NCBI GenBank assembly: GCA_910588655.1
Contig: CAJUPJ010000004.1
Location: 62,001-126,000, forward strand
Direction: 5' to 3'
Length of the DNA: 64,000 bases
Source: an uncultured Lachnospiraceae bacterium
GTDB taxonomy: Bacteria > Bacillota > Clostridia > Lachnospirales > Lachnospiraceae
Of the stretch, positions 54,768 through 63,969 are shown piece after piece; position 1 is the stretch's first letter, and the number at the start of each line of letters is the position of its first letter. Position numbers and translations under genes: made by a program. The notes under the pieces were generated by a model, which did not search any database, was not told the origin of the DNA, and saw nothing but the letters and a program-made list of their open reading frames with translations.

Positions 54768-55688
54768 ATGAAGCCTTTTAATAACTATTATGCGGTAAAA
54801 ACCGATGATACTTACCTTGAAAACGTGCAGCATGGAAGTGCACAATATCCCTTTGCTTACTATTTAGAAGATATCTGGCAGTTTGATTTGCACTGTATAA
54901 GCTGGCACTGGCATCCTGAATTAGAATTTGTATATGTAACAAAAGGAAAAGCAACATGCTATATAGGTGCAGATAAAATAGAATTACAAAGCGGATATGG
55001 GATGTTTATTAACAGTGGTATTATCCACCGCTTTGAAGCTACAGAAACTGTTATTTTCCCTAATATTGTTTTTTCTCCGCTCTTGCTGTCACCTGCCCAA
55101 AGCCATATTTACCAGAAATATATCAGCCCTGTTATACATTCATCTATTACATACCAGGTTTTTAGCCCTTATACAGAATGGCAGCATAAAGTAATGCAAA
55201 TCCTTAAACATATATTTTATATACAAGAAAATAATGCAAGTCCAGAATTAGAAACAATACAGTCACTTTACCAGATATGGCAGCTGTTATACCAGCACTG
55301 CAAAGACACCAGCAGCCCATCCTCCAGACACTATAAAACAAGCCAGCAGTCAAAACTTCATATTATGATACAATTTATACATACACATTTCCAAGAACAA
55401 ATTTCACTTGATGATATTGCTGCATCTGTGTCTGTTAGTAAGAACAATGCCCTCTGCATCTTTAAAAAAGGCATTTGTACTTCCCCGGTATCTTACCTTA
55501 TAGAATACAGGCTGGCACAAGCTGCAAAACTGCTGTCTTCTACAGAAAAAACAATTTCTGTAATAGCAGATGAATGCGGCTTTACCAGCCCTGGATATTT
55601 TTGCCGTAAATTTAAAGAACATTATAATATAACACCTAACAGATACAGGACAGAGAATTATCCACCTGTGCAGCTGGATAATTTTTAA
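54768..55688 (+). CDS. AraC-family transcriptional regulator
   Basis: 306 residues: N-terminal cupin (about 20-130; HWHPELEFVYVTKGKATCYI) and C-terminal double HTH (about 205-300) ending TISVIADECGFTSPGYFCRKFKEHYNITP (quoted in part). Start uncertain: ATG 54768 has GGAG 13 bases upstream, while an in-frame GTG at 54756 is only one base from the GGAG, so the ATG is preferred. Divergent from the DUF1349 gene, its likely target. Confidence 0.9.
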   Translation: MKPFNNYYAVKTDDTYLENVQHGSAQYPFAYYLEDIWQFDLHCISWHWHPELEFVYVTKGKATCYIGADKIELQSGYGMFINSGIIHRFEATETVIFPNIVFSPLLLSPAQSHIYQKYISPVIHSSITYQVFSPYTEWQHKVMQILKHIFYIQENNASPELETIQSLYQIWQLLYQHCKDTSSPSSRHYKTSQQSKLHIMIQFIHTHFQEQISLDDIAASVSVSKNNALCIFKKGICTSPVSYLIEYRLAQAAKLLSSTEKTISVIADECGFTSPGYFCRKFKEHYNITPNRYRTENYPPVQLDNF

Positions 55689-55693
55689 AGTAT

Positions 55694-55722
55694 TTGACAT
55701 ACCTGTTTTCTGGTGATATAAT
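55694..55722 (+). promoter_or_regulatory. Full-consensus sigma-A promoter of the LacI/exporter operon
   Basis: TTGACA (55694-55699) and TATAAT (55717-55722) separated by exactly 17 bp, six of six matches in both boxes. It lies five bases after the AraC stop and is followed by a perfect palindrome at the transcription start region, as expected for a strong promoter held by a repressor. Confidence 0.85.
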
Positions 55723-55731
55723 AGTCCACAC

Positions 55732-55755
55732 ATTTACGTGTGCGCACACGTAAAT
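55732..55755. promoter_or_regulatory. 24-bp perfect palindromic operator, probable LacI-family site
   Basis: ATTTACGTGTGC (55732-55743) followed directly by its complement GCACACGTAAAT (55744-55755). The central CG and the length fit LacI-family operators, and the position 9 bp after the -10 box fits direct repression. The LacI-type gene at 55880 is the obvious source of the repressor. No second copy was seen in the window. Confidence 0.8.
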
Positions 55756-55879
55756 TTCCATAACATATATATTTTAATAATTATACCACCCTGTTATACC
55801 AAATTGTTATATTATATAACACAAAGCAGCACAGTATACATATATTATTTTTTATTTGATTGGAAACCGGAGGATATTT

Positions 55880-56854
55880 ATGTCTGTTACTATACGTGAA
55901 ATAGCAAACTACTGTAATGTATCAGAAGGCACTGTAGACCGTGCACTTAATAACCGTACAGGAATAAGCAGTAAAACAAAGGAACGCATACTTGCTGCTG
56001 CAAAGGAACTGGATTATAAACCAAACATGCTTGCGCAGTGTCTTGCAACTGGAAGCACTAAAACTATCGGCGTTGTATGCGGAGGGCTTTCTAACCGCTT
56101 CTTTACTTCACTTATTGAAGCTATTGAAAGAAATGCAGGGCAGAACGGGTATTTTATAAGCCTTGTCCTCTCCCACAACTCACCTTCCAAAGAACTTGAA
56201 GGTATACATTACCTTGCCAGGAGACAGACAGACGGGATTATAATTTTCCCTGTCGGGTATGGCGCAGCATATGAAAAAGAACTGGAACAGCTAAATATCC
56301 CAATAGTTACTCTATACAACAGGATTTCTAAAAGTTTTACACATGTGGATATAAATTGCCGGGAAATTATGCGCAAAGCAGTCCAGGGAATTTCAGCTAA
56401 GGGATACCAGAATATTGTTTACCTGGACATAAAAAGCTGCAATAAAGACATGAATTTCTTTTCACTGGATGAAAGATGTGCCGGCTACAAGGAAGGCATG
56501 GCACTGGAAGGACTGGAATGTAATATTATAGACACTTACAATGAAGACCTGCTGCTGTCACTTCCTTCTGTTTCTGTACGTACTGCTATTTTATGCCCTT
56601 ATGATGTGCTTGCAATAAGAACTGCCAATTTATACAGGAAACATGGTATACAGATACCTTCCCAGATAGGCATTATGGGGTTTGATAATATAGATATGCT
56701 TGAAAATATTACGCCACGTATTAATTCTGTAGACTGTAATACAGAAAAATTAGGGGAAACTGCATTTTCTATACTGCTTGATAAAATTGCTGGCAAATAT
56801 ACAGGTAAAGATGTAACTATAGATTATAAATTTACAGAGGGGGAAAGTTTATAA
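55880..56854 (+). CDS. LacI-family transcriptional regulator
   Basis: 324 residues: LacI HTH (about 1-50; TIREIANYCNVSEGTVDRALNNRTGIS in part), hinge helix (KPNMLAQCLATG) and a periplasmic-binding-type effector domain (about 60-324; TIGVVCGGLSNRFF, IGIMGFDNIDMLE). Start at 55880 has GGAGG upstream; an earlier in-frame codon eight residues before does not. It overlaps the first exporter gene by one base, so it is co-transcribed and probably controls its own operon through the palindrome at 55732-55755. An effector sugar or nucleoside is likely, which is odd beside a drug-type exporter. Confidence 0.93.
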   Translation: MSVTIREIANYCNVSEGTVDRALNNRTGISSKTKERILAAAKELDYKPNMLAQCLATGSTKTIGVVCGGLSNRFFTSLIEAIERNAGQNGYFISLVLSHNSPSKELEGIHYLARRQTDGIIIFPVGYGAAYEKELEQLNIPIVTLYNRISKSFTHVDINCREIMRKAVQGISAKGYQNIVYLDIKSCNKDMNFFSLDERCAGYKEGMALEGLECNIIDTYNEDLLLSLPSVSVRTAILCPYDVLAIRTANLYRKHGIQIPSQIGIMGFDNIDMLENITPRINSVDCNTEKLGETAFSILLDKIAGKYTGKDVTIDYKFTEGESL

Positions 56855-58692
56855 TGGAAGTATTCAGATTTGGTTTAAGCTACTGGAAAAAATATCTTCC
56901 AGCGGCAGTTTTTATCCAGCTTTTAAGCTTTATTGCACTGATATGCGATTTGCTTATTCCTATGATTTCAGAAATGTTTATTGACTATGTTATAAGAAGC
57001 GGCACTCCAGACAAATCAAATATATTCTCATTTATGCTAAGTGGCAGATATGGCAATATACATACAATGGAACTGTTATTTTCACTTTCAGTGCTGCTTA
57101 TGTCACTGTTATCTGTACGCCTGGTTCTTATATATATAAAGAATGTAACCAACCAGAAGCTTGGGCTTGGGCTTGAAACTGACCTGCGTATGGCAACATT
57201 TAAGAAACTGTCAGACCTTGACAGCATGACAATATCTGATTATAACACTGGTGAACTTCTTACAACCATTAATTCAGATACTATTATGTTTAAAGATATG
57301 TTCTGCCGTATAGTGCCAAATATTATTGACAGCATTGCTGTACTGGCTGTAAGTACCATAATGCTTGCAAAGATACATATATGGCTGCTTTTAATACCTG
57401 TTATGCTTGCACCTGTGCTTTTTACTACACTGATGCGTTTCCGCAGGCTTGCGCGGGAAAATTACAGGGCTATAAGAGGAAATAATTCCAGGATGAACCT
57501 TACTGTACAGGAAAATATAGAAGCAGTACGGCTTGTACGCTCTTTTACTAATGAAAAAGTTGAAAAAGAAAAATTTGATGCTGCTAATGAAGAACTTAAA
57601 AATTCATATATTAACCAGATTAAACTATCATCCAAATTTGAAGTTATATTTGGAATTGTGAAACAGACTGCATATATAGGAAGTATTGCTGTCAGTGCAA
57701 TTCTTGTTATAAAAGGCGAGATAATGGTTGGTTTCCTTGTTGCATGTACTAATTATATACTTAAAATTATGGACCACATTACCCAGATAAATAATTCACT
57801 TTTCCAGATGCAGCAGCAGCTTGTTTCAGGACAGAAAATGCATAATTTTATGAATAAACAGTCACGTATCGGCAATGGCACAAAACCAGTTAAAAATACT
57901 GAAAAAACTGATATTTCCCTTAGCCATGTTTATCTTGAAGCAGATGGTAATGCAATACTTAAAGATATTAACCTTGAAATACCTTCTGGTAAAAAAGTTG
58001 GCATTACCGGAGGTACAGGAAGTGGCAAAAGTGTGCTTTTAGAGTCGCTTGTAAGAATACATGATATAACAAGCGGTTCTGTAAAGTTAAACGGGATAGA
58101 AACAAGTGAGTATGAATTAAGTGCACTACGTGACAGGTTCGCATATGTATTCCAGGATGTATTCCTTTTCTCTAATACAATAGACTCTAATATTGCATAT
58201 AGTGAACCTGATATAGAACATGAACAGATTATATCCGCTGCCAGGCATGCACAGGCACATAGCTTTATACAGAGCCTGCCAGACAGCTATGACACAATTG
58301 TTGGTGAACGCGGTCTTGGTATTTCGGGCGGACAGAAGCAGAGGATTTCAATAGCAAGGGCACTTCTTAAGGATGCACCTGTACTTGTACTTGATGACTC
58401 AACAAGCGCACTTGATGTACAGACAGAGAAAAAGCTTCTGGCTGATATTAAGGAAAACTACCCTGACAAAACAGTGCTTATATCTGCACACAGGCTTTCT
58501 TCTGTAGTATCATGTGATGAAATACTTTATATGCAGGATGGCATGATAACAGAACGTGGCACTTTTGATGAACTTATGGCATTAAACGGCAGGTTTGCCA
58601 AAATCTATAAGGTGCAGGAAGCACAGAATAAGGAAATAATTAATTACAAAGAAGAAACGGACACATTTGTTCCCGGGACAGGAGGGTATTAA
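56854..58692 (+). CDS. ABC exporter half-transporter A (degenerate Walker B Glu)
   Basis: 612 residues: six-segment membrane domain (about 1-330) and ATPase domain (about 350-590) with Walker A GGTGSGKS, signature ISGGQKQR, switch His in ISAHRLSS. The catalytic Glu after Walker B is replaced by Asp (VLVLDDSTSALD), as in the degenerate subunit of heterodimeric exporters such as TM287/288 and BmrCD. Its stop overlaps the next ATG by one base. Exports lipophilic compounds, peptides or lipids; substrate unknown. Confidence 0.92.
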   Translation: MEVFRFGLSYWKKYLPAAVFIQLLSFIALICDLLIPMISEMFIDYVIRSGTPDKSNIFSFMLSGRYGNIHTMELLFSLSVLLMSLLSVRLVLIYIKNVTNQKLGLGLETDLRMATFKKLSDLDSMTISDYNTGELLTTINSDTIMFKDMFCRIVPNIIDSIAVLAVSTIMLAKIHIWLLLIPVMLAPVLFTTLMRFRRLARENYRAIRGNNSRMNLTVQENIEAVRLVRSFTNEKVEKEKFDAANEELKNSYINQIKLSSKFEVIFGIVKQTAYIGSIAVSAILVIKGEIMVGFLVACTNYILKIMDHITQINNSLFQMQQQLVSGQKMHNFMNKQSRIGNGTKPVKNTEKTDISLSHVYLEADGNAILKDINLEIPSGKKVGITGGTGSGKSVLLESLVRIHDITSGSVKLNGIETSEYELSALRDRFAYVFQDVFLFSNTIDSNIAYSEPDIEHEQIISAARHAQAHSFIQSLPDSYDTIVGERGLGISGGQKQRISIARALLKDAPVLVLDDSTSALDVQTEKKLLADIKENYPDKTVLISAHRLSSVVSCDEILYMQDGMITERGTFDELMALNGRFAKIYKVQEAQNKEIINYKEETDTFVPGTGGY

Positions 58693-60455
58693 TGGCAAAA
58701 AGAAATACTTATTTCCAGGATGAAGTTATAACAAAAAAAGTAGATATAAAACAGCTTGGCAAGATTTTACGCTATGTGCTGCCTTATAAAAAAACTGTTA
58801 TACTTGTAGCGGTATTAATGCTTTTATCCTCATTTGTATCAATGGTTTCACCACTTCTTCTTAAAAAGATTATTAACGAGGTAGTAGTTAATGAGGATTA
58901 CAGGGAGCTTGCTTTTATAATTGCAGGAATGGCAGTCCTTGCAATTATAGAAATTGGCACAACATTTATACACCAGCGCCAGACTGGTATAATGGGGCAT
59001 AAGGTTATTGCAAGCATACGGCAGGATATTTTCTATAAGCTCCAGAAACTGCCATTTGATTACTTTGATTCAAGACCTGATGGCAAAATTGTTGTACGCG
59101 TTACAGATTACATAAATGACCTTGCTAACTTTTTTACAAACTTCCTTGTAATGCTGCTTGTGTATATTGTTAAAATTATTATTGTAACATTCTTTATGCT
59201 TTCAATAAGCCCTGCACTTACAGGAGTTGTACTTGCCGCAGTCCTGCCAATGATGGTGTGTGTATTTGCATTACGTTACTCAATACGAAGGATATTCCCA
59301 ACACACAGGGCAAAGATTTCAAACCGTACTGCATTTCTTATTGAATCAATTATGGGTGAAAAGATTATTAAAAGCTATAACAGGGAAGAACTTAATACAG
59401 AAATCTATAAGGATTTACATTCACAAAGCCTGAATATCTGGTTAAGTATTGTGCACCGCAACGAATTTAATACACCGGTTGTAGAAATATTCTGGAACTT
59501 AGGTGTTATCTTCCTTTATGGGCTTGCACTTTCAATGATACTTAAAGGAAACACCTCAATGGACGCAGGAACAGTAGTAGTATTTACAAGCTATATGGGG
59601 CTTTTCTCAGGGCCAATAACACAGATTGCATTTATAATACAGCAGCTTGCACAGGTAAGTTCCAACCTTGAACAAGTATTTGATACTATTGATTACCCTG
59701 CTGGCATAGAAAATGCTTCTGATGCTGTTTCTATTAAAAATATCCAGGGCAAAGTTGATTTTAACCATGTAACATTTTCATATGATGAAGATGAACCTGT
59801 ATTAAAAGACTTTGACCTGCATGTATCCCCTGGAAGCACAATAGCGCTTGTGGGACCTACTGGTGCAGGAAAAACTACTGTTATAAACCTGCTTACACGT
59901 TTTTATGATGTAGATAATGGAAGTGTAGAAATAGACGGGACAGATGTAAGAAATATAAGCCTGCACTCACTGCGTAAAGAAGTTGGTGTGCTTATGCAAG
60001 ACCCTTTCCTGTTTAAAGGCACAATCCTTGAAAATATAAGGTATGGGCGTCCTGGCGCTACAGATGAAGAATGTAAAAATGCTGCCCGCATTATACATGC
60101 AGAGGAACGCATACTACAATTTAGTGATGGTTATAACCATAAACTTGAAGAACGCGGACAAGGGCTTTCCGCAGGCGAAAAACAGTTAATAAGCTTTGCA
60201 AGGATTATACTTAAAAACCCTTCTATTATAATACTTGATGAAGCCACAAGTTCAATAGATACTGAAACAGAACAGTTAATAAAACATGCACTTGATATTA
60301 TAATAAAAGATAAAACTGCATTTATGGTTGCACACAGGCTTTCAACAATACGCAATGCTGACCAGATACTTTATATTGCAGACCATGGAATAGCAGAGCA
60401 GGGGACACATGAAGAACTAATGAGGTTAAAAGGACTGTACTACCAGCTCAACTAA
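58692..60455 (+). CDS. ABC exporter half-transporter B (catalytic subunit)
   Basis: 587 residues with six membrane segments (about 30-300) and an ATPase domain (about 345-585): Walker A GPTGAGKTT, signature LSAGEKQL, Walker B IIILDEATSSID with intact catalytic Glu, switch His in MVAHRLST. Complements the degenerate subunit A, giving one full and one weak ATP site. Last gene of the LacI operon; a palindromic repeat begins 15 bp after the stop. Confidence 0.92.
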   Translation: MAKRNTYFQDEVITKKVDIKQLGKILRYVLPYKKTVILVAVLMLLSSFVSMVSPLLLKKIINEVVVNEDYRELAFIIAGMAVLAIIEIGTTFIHQRQTGIMGHKVIASIRQDIFYKLQKLPFDYFDSRPDGKIVVRVTDYINDLANFFTNFLVMLLVYIVKIIIVTFFMLSISPALTGVVLAAVLPMMVCVFALRYSIRRIFPTHRAKISNRTAFLIESIMGEKIIKSYNREELNTEIYKDLHSQSLNIWLSIVHRNEFNTPVVEIFWNLGVIFLYGLALSMILKGNTSMDAGTVVVFTSYMGLFSGPITQIAFIIQQLAQVSSNLEQVFDTIDYPAGIENASDAVSIKNIQGKVDFNHVTFSYDEDEPVLKDFDLHVSPGSTIALVGPTGAGKTTVINLLTRFYDVDNGSVEIDGTDVRNISLHSLRKEVGVLMQDPFLFKGTILENIRYGRPGATDEECKNAARIIHAEERILQFSDGYNHKLEERGQGLSAGEKQLISFARIILKNPSIIILDEATSSIDTETEQLIKHALDIIIKDKTAFMVAHRLSTIRNADQILYIADHGIAEQGTHEELMRLKGLYYQLN

Positions 60456-60469
60456 AAAAAACCTTTTTT

Positions 60470-60578
60470 CCAGTTATTATGTGGATGATAAACGGTTTTA
60501 CATGGCAGAGCCAGAATATTCTGGCATCTGGCACGTAAAACCACGCGTCAATACAAAACACAGCCACATAATAACTGG
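60470..60578. repeat. Compact copy of the palindromic repeat family (copy 6)
   Basis: Perfect 15-bp ends CCAGTTATTATGTGG (60470-60484) and CCACATAATAACTGG (60564-60578). Inside, GGTTTTAC pairs with GTAAAACC and the centre is CCAGAATATTCTGG. This is the simplest form of the family; the long copy 2 has extra palindromic sequence between the same CCAGAATATT and AATATTACTGG halves. It may also terminate the exporter operon. Confidence 0.8.
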
Positions 60579-60766
60579 AAGTTATATACACATATATTCT
60601 GCTAGTCACTTGCCAAGTAATACAATAGTCATTACCAGTACAAACGCATGAGTAAATAAACTGCAAACATTTCCACCTGTGCAGTTGCCCTGTAGCCATT
60701 ACTTGTGTATATATTAATATAAGAATTAATGGTTCTTCCGTTAGCCTAAATCTTCTCTCTCCCCAC

Positions 60767-61125
60767 ATAATTTCCAGTTACATTATTTATTTTATGTCGT
60801 GTTGTTTATTGGTTACATTATTTATTTTATGTTATTTTTTGGTTTTGCCATGATACAGCAGGTTTGGGCGCGTTCCGCTAAATTATTCCATGACAGGGGC
60901 ACTTCAGCACCGCCGGCATTTAAGCCAGATATTAATGTGACGGAATAAACGTTAGTTTATTCTGGAACATTAATATCTGGCTTTATGTGCCGTTGCGTGG
61001 GCTGACGTAGCGCAAGCGTGCCCTGTTCATGGAATAATTTAGCGGAACGCGCCCAGCCTGCGTCCACTCCCAAAACCCAATCCAAAACAAAAACAAAACC
61101 CAGAAACAAAACAACTGGAAATTAT
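60767..61125. repeat. Long palindromic repeat (copy 7)
   Basis: Ends ATAATTTCCAGTT (60767-60779) and AACTGGAAATTAT (61113-61125). GGGCGCGTTCCGCTAAATTA... (about 60866-60900) pairs with ...TAATTTAGCGGAACGCGCCC (about 61015-61052), and the centre AGCCAGATATTAATG... (60923-60950) pairs with 60955-60982 with three mismatches; that centre is nearly the same as in copy 2. Between copy 6 and copy 7 lie 188 bp with short blocks shared with the spacer between copies 2 and 3 and no gene that I can support. Confidence 0.75.
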
Positions 61126-61133
61126 CCTTTATC

Positions 61134-62534
61134 TTATATCCAACTTATGAGTCCTGCTGATTTTAACAGAAGTATTATAAGCAATATTGGCGCAACTACC
61201 TTAATCATTGGTACATAAAGCCACTTTCTGCCAAATTTGCAGCCACTTTTTTCTACTTCGTCTATTATTGTCTTTGGTTTTACAATCCACCCTATAAGTA
61301 TACATGTCCCTATTGCAACAACCGGCATAAACAGGTTATTACTTATATAATCCATAATATCAAGTATCTGTGCTACTGCACCATTAGGAAGTGTAACTTC
61401 AAAATACAGGGCATTATACCCAAGGCATACTACTATCCCTGCAATTAATGCTATAACACCCTCAATACATGCTGCTTTAGTCCTTGAAATATGGAACTGG
61501 TCCATAAAGCTTGAAACTACAGCTTCCATAACTGACATTGCGCTTGTTACTGCTGCAAAAAGCACCATTGCAAAGAAAAGGCATCCTACTATATTGCCTA
61601 TCTTGCCCATTGCTGCAAATACTTTTGGCAGTGATACAAACATAAGGCTCGGGCCTGATGCCTGCATCCCCTCTGCACCCATAAATGTAAATACTGCTGG
61701 TATAATCATTACACCTGCAAGAAATGCTACTGCTGTATCAAATATTTCAATCTGGTTAATAGACCTTGTAAGGTTTGCATCATCTTTTACATATGAACCA
61801 TATGCAACCATAATTCCCATTGCAACACTAAGGCTGAAGAAAAGCTGCCCCATTGCATCTACAAGCACTGAGAAAAACCCTTTTACAGTCAGCCCTTCAA
61901 AATTTGGGACTACATAGACCTTAAACCCTTCAAGCCCTGTCCTTGTAATCCCGTCTGCACCAGTATGCTTTATTGTAAGTGAAAAAACAGCAATAATTAC
62001 AACTAAAAGCAGAAGCACTGGCATAATTATCTGTGAGGAAGCTTCTATTCCCTTATTAACTCCCCTGAATATTATAAATGCAACTGCAAATAAAAATAAA
62101 AACATCATTATTAATGGTTCTATGTCACTTGTTATAAAACCAGTAAAATACCCGTCCTCTGCTGCTGCCATTCCATTGCCTGTAAGATATGCAATAAAAT
62201 ATTTCAACACCCATCCGCCTATTGCGCAGTAATAAGGCATTATAATAACTGGCACAATACATGCTATAACCCCAAGAGGCTTCCAGCTCTTATGTATCTT
62301 GCCATAAGCTGTAAGCGGGCTCTGCTTTGTTTTCCTTCCAATGGCAATTTCCGTACTAAGCAGCGTAAAACCAAATGTCAGTGCCAGAACCAGGTATATT
62401 ACCAGGAACAGACCTCCTCCATCTTTAGCTGCAAGGTACGGAAACCTCCATATATTTCCAAGACCTACGGCACTTCCGGCGGCTGCCAGTACAAAGCCGA
62501 TAGTACCAGAAAACGAATTGCGTTCTTTTTTCAT
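61134..62534 (-). CDS. Sodium-dependent transporter, NSS (SNF) family
   Basis: 466 residues, 11-12 membrane segments. The N-terminal GFVLAAAGSAVGLGNIWRFP is the family's Na+/substrate site, followed by LVIYLVLALTFGFTLL. Bacterial members (LeuT, MhsT, TnaT) import amino acids such as leucine, alanine or tryptophan with Na+. The length is normal. GGGAG precedes the ATG. Its stop is eight bases from the end of repeat copy 7. Confidence 0.92.
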   Translation of the reverse strand: MKKERNSFSGTIGFVLAAAGSAVGLGNIWRFPYLAAKDGGGLFLVIYLVLALTFGFTLLSTEIAIGRKTKQSPLTAYGKIHKSWKPLGVIACIVPVIIMPYYCAIGGWVLKYFIAYLTGNGMAAAEDGYFTGFITSDIEPLIMMFLFLFAVAFIIFRGVNKGIEASSQIIMPVLLLLVVIIAVFSLTIKHTGADGITRTGLEGFKVYVVPNFEGLTVKGFFSVLVDAMGQLFFSLSVAMGIMVAYGSYVKDDANLTRSINQIEIFDTAVAFLAGVMIIPAVFTFMGAEGMQASGPSLMFVSLPKVFAAMGKIGNIVGCLFFAMVLFAAVTSAMSVMEAVVSSFMDQFHISRTKAACIEGVIALIAGIVVCLGYNALYFEVTLPNGAVAQILDIMDYISNNLFMPVVAIGTCILIGWIVKPKTIIDEVEKSGCKFGRKWLYVPMIKVVAPILLIILLLKSAGLISWI

Positions 62535-62604
62535 ATCAAACTCCCTTTCTCTTTATTTAAAATAATAAAGTTATTATAACCTATAGGGAGTTTTGTTGCA
62601 ACTT

Positions 62605-63969
62605 TTAATTCTTTTCCCTGATTAAAGCGTTTGCATGCTCCACTTTAAGCCTTGAAAGGAATATTGTAATTATTAAGTTTATTATCATTGGTATCCATAA
62701 ATACATAAAGTACAGCATATTAATACATGATGCTGCCTGTACGGCAGCATTTGGAATATAACCGCTTGCATCAAGCAGCCAGCCTGCAAGTGCTGTCCCT
62801 ATGCCTCCTCCTATTTTTACGCCAAGTGAAGTACAGGAATACATTGTACCATCGACACGTTTGCCTTTTGTTAAAAATGTATATTCTGAACATTCTGCAA
62901 TTAATGCATTTAAGTCACCCTGTAACGGGCTCATACCAAGTGATGCAATACCTGAGAACAGAAGCATAAGTGGTACATTTCCCATATAGCCTGCCACAAT
63001 TACAAGCCCTCTTGCCACTGTAGCAAGTACATATCCTGACAGGTTTAACTTATACATCCCGTTAAATTTCTTAACCAGGAAAGGTGTAAGCAGAAGCCCT
63101 GCAATAAGCGGGATATTAATTGCCCATGCAAAAACCCCTAGAAGTGATTTGTCACCAAGTATATAAGTCATAAAGAATATGCCCATATTAAGTGTTGCTG
63201 TAAATATCTGCATAAGGATATACATTACACAGATAATAATATAATATTTATTAGATACAAGCATTTTGGCAGCTGTTTTAAGCCCGTATTTCTCTTCCTG
63301 TATTTCTTCATTTACAGGATTTCCACTCTCCAGCTCTTCTTCTGGAAGTTCTTTAACTGATAATACAGATATTGTGTTGACAACCAACCCAATAACTGCA
63401 TATATTATAGCTATTGCTTTCCAGCCTCCAGCGCCTCCTCCTAATAAATCTACTGCCCCGACTGTAATTGTCTGGATTAACAGGCTTGTACCAAAGGCAA
63501 ACATAAAACGTACTGACCCCATCTGCACACGTTCGCTGTCATTCTTGGTAATTAAAGCAGTAAGTGCTGAATACGCAATATTATTTGCAGTATAAAAAAC
63601 TGCATTTAATAATGTATATGCAATAAAGAACCATGCATACTGCGCAAAACTGCTAATGCCTGCTGGTATCATAAAAAGCATTACAATCATTGCCGAACAG
63701 CCAATGTAAGCCCATAGCATCCACGGTCTTGCCTTGCCCATTTTGCTCCTGGTTTTATCAATCATTGAACCAAAAAATATATCTGTTACCCCGTCAAATA
63801 GTTTTGATACCATCATTAATGTACCAACTATACCTGAACTCATGCCTATTGTATCTGTCAGGTAAATCATTAAGAATGATGATAAAAATGCATACACCAC
63901 ATTTCCCGCAATATCTCCCGAACCATACCCAACTTTATTATACCATTTTAAATATTTCTTTTCCCCCAT
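62605..63969 (-). CDS. GPH-family sugar:cation symporter (MelB/XynP-like)
   Basis: 454 residues with 12 membrane segments. The N-terminus GYGSGDIAGNVVYAFLSSFL and DTIGMSSGIVGTLMM, then KLFDGVTDIFFGSMIDKTRSKMGKARPW (quoted in part), are hallmarks of glycoside-pentoside-hexuronide symporters. It probably imports a di- or oligosaccharide (melibiose, xyloside or glucuronide) with Na+ or H+. AGGAGG precedes the ATG at 63967-63969. Only 70 bp separate it from the NSS gene on the same strand. A companion glycosidase may lie beyond the right edge. Confidence 0.92.
   Translation of the reverse strand: MGEKKYLKWYNKVGYGSGDIAGNVVYAFLSSFLMIYLTDTIGMSSGIVGTLMMVSKLFDGVTDIFFGSMIDKTRSKMGKARPWMLWAYIGCSAMIVMLFMIPAGISSFAQYAWFFIAYTLLNAVFYTANNIAYSALTALITKNDSERVQMGSVRFMFAFGTSLLIQTITVGAVDLLGGGAGGWKAIAIIYAVIGLVVNTISVLSVKELPEEELESGNPVNEEIQEEKYGLKTAAKMLVSNKYYIIICVMYILMQIFTATLNMGIFFMTYILGDKSLLGVFAWAINIPLIAGLLLTPFLVKKFNGMYKLNLSGYVLATVARGLVIVAGYMGNVPLMLLFSGIASLGMSPLQGDLNALIAECSEYTFLTKGKRVDGTMYSCTSLGVKIGGGIGTALAGWLLDASGYIPNAAVQAASCINMLYFMYLWIPMIINLIITIFLSRLKVEHANALIREKN

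Noticed and set aside
13850..61125. Repeats as a CRISPR array
   Set aside because: Copies are far apart, of different sizes and palindromic over hundreds of bases; there are no regular spacers or cas genes.
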